Source: Clostridiales bacterium
GTDB taxonomy: Bacteria; Bacillota; Clostridia; Monoglobales; WRBX01
Assembly: GCA_031261985.1 (NCBI GenBank)
Contig: JAISIR010000009.1
Location: forward strand, 1 to 50,229
Length of the DNA: 50,229 nt
Direction: 5' to 3'
Part shown: one piece after another, positions 43,678-50,229 of the stretch
Layout of the letters: every line of letters starts with the position of its first letter
Numbering within the stretch: position 1 is the first letter of the stretch
Made by a program: the position numbers and the translations under genes
Notes under the pieces: model-generated
What the model was told of the DNA's origin: nothing
What the model saw: the letters and a program-made list of their open reading frames with translations, nothing else
Database searches by the model: none

Positions 43678-44460
43678 ATGTTAAGCGAGTATGAAATTAA
43701 AAAACACAGTCATGCATTCTATTCTGTATGTGATTCTATCAAACAAAATGACGATGCTGTAAAATTGTTAAACTTAACTACCAATGAACAGTCTAAAGCC
43801 ATCGAAGACACGATTATAGCAAATTTAGTGCAAATTCCTGGTTCAAATAATGAATGCACTTATGACCCAAAAGTTATGAAAGAAAAACTTACAATTGCTT
43901 TTGCAGATTTAACGATTGAATTCAAACAAATTCGAGATAGAGTTGATAAGTTTTTACAGAAAAATGCAAAGCGTTTTAACGAGGAAATTCCAAAAGGATT
44001 ACAAAAACACATTTCGGATAGTTTATTTGAAGCGATAAACGAATATGGACCTTACACCGACAAAGATTTGGCAGAATTGTTCGATAATTCAATATTTTAT
44101 GACCGATATTGCATTAACGAATATACTACTAAAAAAATTAACGATGCCTTTAATGAAGATGCTAAATCTGGCGGAGATAGAACTAAGCAATTAAACGAAT
44201 TAGGCGAAGAGACTAAGAAAAAAATGATTGAAGAACTTAAGCAAGTGGTCGAAGAAAAAATGACGGGTAAGCCTGATAATTACAATACTCCCGATGATAT
44301 CAATAATATTATCATGAACTCGTTCGACGAAAAATATAAAATCGCTAAAACTAATCAATCTACGTTTAGTAAACTTTCAGCTATTACAAATACTCCGAGC
44401 AAAACTCCTAAGCATAAAAAAAATAACCATCGCCCTGCAGGCAATGGGCATAGGCATTAA
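43678..44460 (+). CDS. Orphan helical protein, 260 residues
   Basis: Unrecognised. Charged and largely helical, no signal peptide or membrane segment. Two Lys/Glu-rich helices (KEKLTIAFADLTIEFKQIRD, EETKKKMIEELKQVVEEKM) suggest coiled coil. It ends in a basic His-rich tail, KKNNHRPAGNGHRH. It has an exact consensus promoter and GGGGGAG ribosome binding site, so is likely well expressed. It sits between the putative metallopeptidase gene and a copy of that gene's 3' end. Confidence 0.8.
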   Translation: MLSEYEIKKHSHAFYSVCDSIKQNDDAVKLLNLTTNEQSKAIEDTIIANLVQIPGSNNECTYDPKVMKEKLTIAFADLTIEFKQIRDRVDKFLQKNAKRFNEEIPKGLQKHISDSLFEAINEYGPYTDKDLAELFDNSIFYDRYCINEYTTKKINDAFNEDAKSGGDRTKQLNELGEETKKKMIEELKQVVEEKMTGKPDNYNTPDDINNIIMNSFDEKYKIAKTNQSTFSKLSAITNTPSKTPKHKKNNHRPAGNGHRH

Positions 44461-44480
44461 TCATAAGCAAAACACGCTTA

Positions 44481-44535
44481 AGAACCGCCAACCTTACCTC
44501 TGTTAAAAGCGTAAAAATGCCCATAGCGTAGTTAA
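44481..44535 (+). pseudogene. Remnant copy of the metallopeptidase gene 3' end
   Basis: Twenty bases, CAACCTTACCTCTGTTAAAA at 44489-44508, are identical to 43428-43447 near the 3' end of the HEFGH protein gene, with further similarity on both sides (GAA[TC]CGC before, AAAATGCC after). It no longer lies in a coding frame. It suggests an old tandem duplication or the insertion of the gene in between. Confidence 0.55.
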
Positions 44536-44550
44536 AAAGGGGGCAATTAT

Positions 44551-46401
44551 ATGCCACTTTTAGACACCTTAAAACGAATAATACCAACGCGCACTAAAGA
44601 GGTAGCTCAACCCGAGCTACCCTCTAATTTAGTGCATTTTTTCTATAGCGCGGGAATTATAGAAAATTCGTATGAATATGAAGAGCGTTTAGTTGACAAA
44701 AAAGGAAGAAGCATAGCCACTCCCGAAAAAATCAACGCCGCAAAAATACATGATATTGAAGAATATATTAAAAATTCCAAAGATTCTATAGTCGATTTAA
44801 TTGCTAAAGTTTGGTGTTGCTACAATGATAAAGGGAACCATCACGCTGAAAAAATCGAGGCATTAAACAAATATTTATCAGCTGGCGGATACCTTTTTGG
44901 CGAGCAAAAAGATAGTTTTGAAAAACGTCTTGATTGTATAGAACAAAATGGGGATTGTCGGGCATTCGATGAAATTATTAAATACCAAGATAAAGCCTAC
45001 GAGTTTCCTACATCGTTTTTTTCTGAGAGTGTACAGCACGCAATTTCGCCCGACTTTATTAAAACCGCCGATTTTGGCGTTATAAACGCTGCTTACGATG
45101 CGTATCAAGCAGGCGATTACGAGGTTTGGCGCGCTGTTCAGAACTTACACAAAAAGGGTGTAAAGTCCTATAAATATCCTTCGTACAATAAAACAGAACG
45201 ATTAAAAACATTTTTTACACGCGACGACCTTCAAGCACAAATTCTAGAATCCGTCTTTGGTAACGATGCAAAATTAGATGAATGCCGAGATATCTATGGC
45301 GCATTTTTAAGCCTCGGCACCGATATCGACCGTGATAAGATTATCGAAAAGATGAATCCACAAGATTTAAAAGCAGCCGAATTTGTCAGCGCAATTCTAG
45401 ATTATCGCATTTCTGGAAATGACCTTTCTACTACATATTTTAAAGTGGCAAAATTAGAGCCCGCCCATAACGTGCAACAGCTAGAGCGGTTTAAAGAAAC
45501 TTATTTTAATTTTAAACGTAATCAGTTTATAAATGGCATTCCGCCTATTGATATGAGTAATACGCGTCACGAAAACGGTGTTGATATTGTTACTTACGAC
45601 GGTCAAAATTTCGATTTGCTTATCCACGAAGTTATCGATTGGGCTACAGGCCGTCCGCAATATGAGGCAAAATCCAAAGTTGCACACGAGATGACAAATA
45701 ATCCTAAATTATTTTATGATGCAGATTACTACAATGAGAATATTTTAGCAATAAATCATCAGGTTAATAATTCTGATGGCATATTAAACACACTTTCTAC
45801 CAGCTTAATTAGCACCAATAACATCAATACTTTTGGCGCTATGTCGGCTGGCAGAAAAGATAAAGGACCTTTTAATGGCGAAGCGTTAATTACACTCGTT
45901 TATAATGGTGTAACCGCCGACCAAGTGCTTGGCACGTACGCAGGCGACGCGGCTACTCCTAAAGAAATGCGTTCATCCCCTAACAGACAATCACTCTGGA
46001 GTTTTGAAGATTTAAAAGGCTTTTCAGGTAGACAAGCAGAAACTATCGGTCGATATAACGAGGTTTTGCTATCTCGTCAAAAAGTTGTGCGGAATAACGA
46101 AATAGTCGATATAAACAAGCGCGAATTTATTAGACCAACCGCTGTTTTATTACCCATTGGCGGTATGAAAGGTAGCAACCATAATCGGCGCGAAGTTGCA
46201 ATGAATGCAGCAAAAGAACTCGGCATCCCTTTAATTGAGTTGCACTTAGATAAATATCAAAATAAAGATATCCCTTATGAGTACAAGAGTTTAGAACGCG
46301 TTAAAACTAATATAAAGCAAACGATTGATAGTTTTGTCGGCGCAATTAAACCAAGCCACAATGCCAGCACGTTAACCCATAAGCCTATATTGTGCACATA
46401 A
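44551..46401 (+). CDS. Orphan protein with ADP-ribosyltransferase-like motif set
   Basis: 616 residues. The N-terminal 340 residues are helical and unassigned. The C-terminal part carries, in order, NFDLLIHEVIDWATG (H359), NTLSTSLISTNN (STS at 416-418), LGTYAGDAATP and GRYNEVLLSRQ (E504) followed by PTAVLLPIGG. A His, then an STSLI strand, then an NE motif is the order of conserved sites in some ADP-ribosyltransferase-like effector families. The link is my pattern reading and is uncertain. No signal peptide. AAGGGGG precedes ATG. Ends at a perfect hairpin. Confidence 0.7.
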   Translation: MPLLDTLKRIIPTRTKEVAQPELPSNLVHFFYSAGIIENSYEYEERLVDKKGRSIATPEKINAAKIHDIEEYIKNSKDSIVDLIAKVWCCYNDKGNHHAEKIEALNKYLSAGGYLFGEQKDSFEKRLDCIEQNGDCRAFDEIIKYQDKAYEFPTSFFSESVQHAISPDFIKTADFGVINAAYDAYQAGDYEVWRAVQNLHKKGVKSYKYPSYNKTERLKTFFTRDDLQAQILESVFGNDAKLDECRDIYGAFLSLGTDIDRDKIIEKMNPQDLKAAEFVSAILDYRISGNDLSTTYFKVAKLEPAHNVQQLERFKETYFNFKRNQFINGIPPIDMSNTRHENGVDIVTYDGQNFDLLIHEVIDWATGRPQYEAKSKVAHEMTNNPKLFYDADYYNENILAINHQVNNSDGILNTLSTSLISTNNINTFGAMSAGRKDKGPFNGEALITLVYNGVTADQVLGTYAGDAATPKEMRSSPNRQSLWSFEDLKGFSGRQAETIGRYNEVLLSRQKVVRNNEIVDINKREFIRPTAVLLPIGGMKGSNHNRREVAMNAAKELGIPLIELHLDKYQNKDIPYEYKSLERVKTNIKQTIDSFVGAIKPSHNASTLTHKPILCT

Positions 46402-46437
46402 AAAATGTTTTCGGCAGCGTATAGCCGAAAACATTTT
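46402..46437. terminator. Perfect hairpin between convergent genes
   Basis: AAAATGTTTTCGGC (46402-46415) pairs perfectly over 14 bp with GCCGAAAACATTTT (46424-46437). It lies exactly between two convergent stop codons. T-runs are short, but the A/T-rich stem foot supplies T's in both directions. Confidence 0.75.
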
Positions 46438-46439
46438 AA

Positions 46440-48740
46440 TTATCTAAAGTTATTTAACGCTTGAGTGTTTATAGTAGCTTGAGTATTTATAGTAGCTTGT
46501 GTATTCAAATTTTGCGCAACTATTGAAGATTGCTCATTTGCAGAATCCTGCGCATTTTGCAGTTGAACTTTGCACGAGGCTCTATTGCCTTCACAAGCCC
46601 TTAACACCTTTTTAAAATTAGTTTGCTTTAATTCCCCTTGTGTCGCCTCGAGCGATTTTTCAGCAAATTCCCTAATTTCGTCCACTTTATATCCTGCTTT
46701 AGCTAAAGCTTCTAGGGAATAGAATCTTTCCCTTTCGTAAAGTTGGATATAGCCAGATTTAGTTGAAATATTTTTAGATAATTCCAAGAGCGCATCTAAC
46801 TCTAATTTACTGCCCGTTTCTATAATTTCTCTATATTCTTTATTCTCTAAAATCGCATTAAGCGCATCAATTCTTTGTTTACGGTCATAATTATTCCTTG
46901 TCCCACCAACTTCTAGCAAAAGTCGCTTTCCAAATTCGCCATCATTCAATACTACCATATCATAAGTTCTTCTATCTATCAGCTTATTAAAAATTTTTGT
47001 ACGAGTTTTAAACGACTCACTTATATCGGCACGCGCCAAACGCAAACTTCGTTCAAATTTTTGACTTGTTCGCGGTTTATTAATTTTTTTGAGTAAAGCA
47101 TCATTTATGGCACTAACCTCATCTGGGTCTCGGCTTATTTTAGCCAAAGAGTATAAAGCCGCACGCTTCACACTATCGTACGACGTAATAATCTCGTCAT
47201 AGCTTTCATTTCCGATTAACGCTTTTAAAGCCGCCACTTTAGTATCATAATCGTCAATATTCTCAGCATAATCAAACAAAGCCCATCTATCATGATTATT
47301 AGAATTAGCAATTTCTAAAAAAGAACGATTGCCTAATAAGGCAGCAAATGCCGACCTTTTCTTTGATACATCATCGCACATAGTAGCATAAAGTTGTAGT
47401 TTTTTACGCCCTTCAATACCTTGTTTTAAAAGCTCGTCTAAACTCATGTCACCTATTAAAGCATTAATTGCTTCCCTCTTTTTTAAAAAATGATTACCAG
47501 GAGTGTTTGCAAAATGGTAAAGTTCATCGCGTTCCCTTTTATCTGTAGACTTTGCAATTTCTTTAAAACTTTTATCGCCAAAATAAGCAAGAAAAACCTC
47601 ACTTCGTTTGTTTGCAGAGTTAATGTCAGGAATTTTAGCAAAAGTTAAAAACAATTCTTTAATATCTGGGTCATCAAAATTAGCCAACTCGCTAAACTTT
47701 TTATTACCAAAGTAATCTAAAAACTTTTCAACGCGTATATGTGGGGGTATAGTAGTAATTCTTCCATATATAATTAACGGTGTAATCACATCATCAAAAG
47801 TTGGTGTTTTTAAAATTATGTCAATCGCAGTTACCTGTTCAGGTAAGTAAGAAGGAATCTTAACGAATGCAAGCAAAGCATCTCGGTCAATATAATCTGA
47901 GCTATTTGCGATTTCTTCAAATGAACGGTCGCCAAAAATAGCGTATAATGCCTCAACACGCTGCTGAAGATATTTCTGGTCAGGTATTCTAGCAAATGCT
48001 AACAATGCAACTCTATCTCGTGGATTGCCCGATTCTGCTAGCTCTTTAAAAGTTTTATCGCCAAAATAAGCAAGAGCTGCCAAAATTCTGCTATCCATAT
48101 CACAATAATCGCACCTTAAATAATTAACCAACGCAATTCGGTCATTCTCGTTTGCACTATTTGCAATCTGGCTGAAATTTCTGTTGCCCAAATATTTTTT
48201 AAAAACTTTAGGGGAATTCTCATAAAACATCCCAAAAAAAGTAAGAGAAAACAAATTATCGTTTGTTAGTCTATCGATATCGATATGTGGTAAAATTTTA
48301 GAAAGGTCAAAATTCGACTTTGATAGCTTGATTAAAATAGACATCAGATATTTCTGAAACCTAACATTATCCGAGTTAAAATAATCTTTATTCTCAGCGA
48401 TGTGTTTTTCAAAGTGCTCAATATGTTTTTGGTATCTTGCTGCTTCCGAAGGCATATCCTCACATGCCCAAAGGATTCTATAAAAAAAGTATGTGTGAAC
48501 ATCTTTGTCTAAGGTAGAAAAATCAATGCCTTTAATATCATCTAAAGCAAGCTCTAACTGTGGCAATAAATTTTTATTCTGCGTACATAACCTAGTGATA
48601 GCACCCGCCCTAAAAACTTTAAAATTAGGGTCCTGGTCGTTATTATTTAAAAGTTCCTCTGCTAATTGTGGATAGGACTCCACAGGATTACCATGTCTTT
48701 CTTGATTAAACTTAAACAATAATTCGTCAAAATTACCCAA
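46440..48740 (-). CDS. 766-residue protein with about 40-residue helical repeats
   Basis: No recognised family name. From about residue 190 to 560 it is built of repeats of 36-42 residues with the consensus alx-x-FGDkSFkEiAnSxdxxDRxALlxFAkIPD; clear copies begin at LAYFGDKTFKELAES, YAIFGDRSFEEIANS, LDYFGNKKFSELANF, LAYFGDKSFKEIAKS, NALIGDMSLDELLKQ, AALLGNRSFLEIANS and KALIGNESYDEIITS. This suggests an alpha-solenoid. The C-terminus has two near-exact INTQAT units. No signal peptide. GGGGGAG precedes ATG. It lies behind tRNA-Gln and the second tRNA-linked repeat on the same strand. Confidence 0.85.
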   Translation of the reverse strand: MGNFDELLFKFNQERHGNPVESYPQLAEELLNNNDQDPNFKVFRAGAITRLCTQNKNLLPQLELALDDIKGIDFSTLDKDVHTYFFYRILWACEDMPSEAARYQKHIEHFEKHIAENKDYFNSDNVRFQKYLMSILIKLSKSNFDLSKILPHIDIDRLTNDNLFSLTFFGMFYENSPKVFKKYLGNRNFSQIANSANENDRIALVNYLRCDYCDMDSRILAALAYFGDKTFKELAESGNPRDRVALLAFARIPDQKYLQQRVEALYAIFGDRSFEEIANSSDYIDRDALLAFVKIPSYLPEQVTAIDIILKTPTFDDVITPLIIYGRITTIPPHIRVEKFLDYFGNKKFSELANFDDPDIKELFLTFAKIPDINSANKRSEVFLAYFGDKSFKEIAKSTDKRERDELYHFANTPGNHFLKKREAINALIGDMSLDELLKQGIEGRKKLQLYATMCDDVSKKRSAFAALLGNRSFLEIANSNNHDRWALFDYAENIDDYDTKVAALKALIGNESYDEIITSYDSVKRAALYSLAKISRDPDEVSAINDALLKKINKPRTSQKFERSLRLARADISESFKTRTKIFNKLIDRRTYDMVVLNDGEFGKRLLLEVGGTRNNYDRKQRIDALNAILENKEYREIIETGSKLELDALLELSKNISTKSGYIQLYERERFYSLEALAKAGYKVDEIREFAEKSLEATQGELKQTNFKKVLRACEGNRASCKVQLQNAQDSANEQSSIVAQNLNTQATINTQATINTQALNNFR
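46459..46512 (-). repeat. 18-bp tandem repeat in the repeat-protein gene tail
   Basis: Three 18-bp units (GCTTGAGT[GA]TTTATAGTA type; the third is diverged) encoding the repeated INTQAT residues near the protein C-terminus. The unit length is a multiple of three, so copy changes keep the frame. Confidence 0.75.
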
Positions 48741-48781
48741 TTTTTCTCCCCCAATTGGTTAATGATTAATAAAAGATAAAT

Positions 48782-48911
48782 GAAAAGTGAAGAACGAAAA
48801 GTTAAAAGAGAAAAACACAAAACTTTGCCTTTAATTGTTTTGCGATAGCAAAACTTCCTTAACTTTTCACTATTCACTTTTAGTTTTTCTCTCTTTGCGC
48901 AGGCAAAGTTT
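48782..48911. repeat. tRNA-linked palindromic repeat, copy 2
   Basis: About 130 bases between the CCA end of tRNA-Gln and the repeat-protein gene. It shares with 6264-6389 the purine-rich GAAAAGTGA...AAAAGTTAAAAG left part, AAAACTTTGCC, TTAATTGTTTTGCGATA[GT]CAAAACTTCC, the pyrimidine-rich right part and GGCAAAGTTTTGG at the tRNA junction. The inner GTTTTGC-gata-GCAAAAC hairpin is perfect here. Confidence 0.75.
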
Positions 48912-48987
48912 TGGCTGGGCTGGCAGGACTCGAACCTACGCATACAAGGATCAAAACCTTGTGCCTTACCGACTTGGCGACAGCCCA
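48912..48987 (-). tRNA. tRNA-Gln (TTG)
   Basis: Minus-strand cloverleaf: TGGGCTG acceptor pairing with CAGCCCA, D arm TCGCCAAGTCGGTAAGGCA, anticodon stem AAGG/CCTT with loop TTTTGAT (anticodon TTG), T arm GTAGG-TTCGAGT-CCTGC, discriminator G and encoded CCA. Confidence 0.96.
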
Positions 48988-49088
48988 ATACACGTTGCAT
49001 CATAACAATGCAAAATAACAATTGCAAATAGCAATAATGCCTACAATTCGTTACATAGTAACAACAATACCATTACAGCAACATTATT

Positions 49089-49117
49089 ATTTTATCATAT
49101 TTTATTAGTTTTGTCAA
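49089..49117 (-). promoter_or_regulatory. Sigma-A promoter of tRNA-Gln
   Basis: Minus-strand TTGACA (49112-49117), 17-base spacer, TAAAAT (49089-49094). The leader of about 95 bases contains short palindromes such as GTTACTATGTAAC. Confidence 0.78.
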
Positions 49118-49184
49118 GTATTACTTTTACAATTCACACATTTTTTACGATAGTTTGCACAACCCCAAATAGAACCCAACAAAT

Positions 49185-50012
49185 TTACACCGCAACAGGT
49201 ATCCTCACAACTTTCTCCCCATGATTATACCCCTCTAGCACAAAACTATCCACCGTTGCATCGTAAAAATCTCGAACATCATCATTCAAAATAAACTTAG
49301 GCGCATCGTACGTTTTACGCGATATAAGCTCCTCTACAATCGGGATATGCTTATCGTAAATATGCGCATCGGCAATTACATGCACAAACTCGCCAACCTC
49401 TAACCCGCTTACTCGCGCCAACAAATGCACCAATGCAGAGTATTGCACCACGTTCCAGTTATTCGCCACTAGCATATCTTGCGAACGCTGGTTTAATATA
49501 GCATTAAGCCGCCCATCTACTACATTACAGGTTAGGCTATAGGCACAAGGATACAAATTCATCTCGTGCAAATCAGCATGATTGTATATATTAGTAATCA
49601 TGCGCCGACTATAAGGATTGTGCTTTAAGTCATAAATCAGCCTGTCCACTTGGTTAAACTTGCCCTCTTTATATATATGCTCTTGCGCTAATTGATACCC
49701 ATACGCCTTGCCAATCGTGCCAGATTCGTCCGCCCACGCATCCCATATTTTACTATTTAAATCGTTTACATTGTTAGAGCGTTTCTGCCATATCCATAAC
49801 ATCTCATCGATTGTCGCCTTAAAATTAGTGGGTCGCAGCGTCATAATTGGGAACTCTTCCGCCAAATTATACCTATTAACCACGCAAAATTTCTTGATAG
49901 TACATGCGTCCGAGCCATCATCCCACTTCGCGCGGATATCCGTCGTCACTTTGTATCCATTATCTAAGATATCCCTGCAATTTTCGATGAAAATATTATC
50001 CGCTATGCTCAT
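49185..50012 (-). CDS. thyA: Thymidylate synthase
   Basis: Methylates dUMP to dTMP with methylene-tetrahydrofolate. 275 residues. The catalytic Cys is in LYPCAYSLTCNVVDG, followed by LNQRSQDMLVANNWNVVQYSALVHLLA and DAHIYDKHIP near the C-terminus. The YPCAYS context replaces the classic PPCH and NNWN replaces the usual FN, a variant I associate with some Firmicutes ThyA proteins. AAGGCGGTG precedes ATG. Together with the PnuC/kinase group it suggests both de novo and salvage supply of deoxynucleotides. Confidence 0.94.
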   Translation of the reverse strand: MSIADNIFIENCRDILDNGYKVTTDIRAKWDDGSDACTIKKFCVVNRYNLAEEFPIMTLRPTNFKATIDEMLWIWQKRSNNVNDLNSKIWDAWADESGTIGKAYGYQLAQEHIYKEGKFNQVDRLIYDLKHNPYSRRMITNIYNHADLHEMNLYPCAYSLTCNVVDGRLNAILNQRSQDMLVANNWNVVQYSALVHLLARVSGLEVGEFVHVIADAHIYDKHIPIVEELISRKTYDAPKFILNDDVRDFYDATVDSFVLEGYNHGEKVVRIPVAV

Positions 50013-50229
50013 TCTAGCACCGCCTTATTTAATAACAACTAAATACGATATAAGCACTGATTAACTAGCGTTTAGCTATTTTTAGAATAAATTTTTCTTT
50101 TTGAAATAAGCGAGCAAGGCAAGGCTGACGCCTGCCAGGGCTCCCGCAAAACGCGATTTACGTTTTGTGGGAAAAGCGGAACAACGCGGAACATGGGCGA
50201 CGTTTTTGCGGTTTTAGCAAAAACAAGCC
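50013..50229. other. Window-edge stretch upstream of thyA
   Basis: No convincing gene. The base composition becomes richer in G and C after 50100. It holds an imperfect hairpin CCCGCAAAACG...CGTTTTGTGGG near 50144-50171. A frame on the minus strand is open to the edge for about 58 codons but shows no family resemblance. Confidence 0.4.

Noticed and set aside
50050-50229. Minus-strand frame open to the window edge
   Set aside because: No start context or conserved motif is visible and the translated sequence looks like noise from a GC-rich intergenic stretch; only the neighbouring sequence could decide.

Overview
The window looks like a chromosomal segment of a low-GC, anaerobic, endospore-forming Firmicute of the class Clostridia. 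The evidence is Spo0A, the SpoIVB peptidase, a YtxC-like sporulation protein, an ATP synthase/ATPase of the V/A type, a class I iron-sulfur fumarase next to malic enzyme, HPr, and strong purine-rich ribosome binding sites (often GGGGGAG). No rRNA lies in the window, so nothing finer than this is claimed.

Layout. 1-2.1 kb: the end of a V-type ATPase operon (A subunit tail, B, D). 2.1-6.2 kb (minus strand): four-helix-bundle protein, malic enzyme, fumarase and a small protein that joins a sigma region 4-like helix-turn-helix to an RNA polymerase alpha-CTD-like domain. 6.3-6.5 kb: a palindromic repeat abutting tRNA-His. 6.6-13.0 kb (minus): a complete, tightly overlapping hisGDCBHAF(IE) operon, headed by a previously unannotated histidine-rich leader peptide and an intrinsic terminator, i.e. 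a classical attenuator. 13.1-14.3 kb: an orphan gene. 14.3-16 kb: spo0A with an acetyltransferase gene behind it and a Spo0A box in front of it. 16-22 kb (plus): HPr, UvrC, a DUF3892 protein, SpoIVB, TypA/BipA. 21.9-26.5 kb: a MacA/MacB/FtsX-like efflux set with a TolC-like protein. 26.5-28.5 kb: RidA, a small membrane-anchored protein, and RsmA/KsgA with a proline-rich insert.

28.5-32.3 kb: two large tandem paralogues of unknown function. 32.4-34.4 kb: YtxC-like protein, tRNA-Val, tRNA-Asp and a RelE-type toxin-antitoxin pair. 34.4-39.7 kb (plus): the most unusual metabolic cluster: a very divergent ThiC-family enzyme with no TPP riboswitch, two paralogous HAD phosphatases, a stand-alone PEP-utilising-enzyme phosphohistidine domain translationally overlapped with an orphan helical protein, and an iron-dependent alcohol dehydrogenase. 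39.7-42.2 kb (minus): a secreted stalk-domain protein, a PnuC-type transporter and a kinase/deoxyribosyltransferase-like fusion, probably nucleoside salvage. 42.3-48.7 kb: a block of orphan proteins including an HEFGH putative metallopeptidase, a protein with an ADP-ribosyltransferase-like motif set, and a 766-residue repeat protein. The window closes with tRNA-Gln (with a second copy of the tRNA-associated repeat) and a thymidylate synthase.

How it fits together: the housekeeping operons are ordinary. The interest lies in the his attenuator, the ThiC-like cluster, the salvage operon, the tRNA-linked palindromes, and the lineage-specific proteins, most of which have their own near-consensus promoter with a 17-bp spacer.
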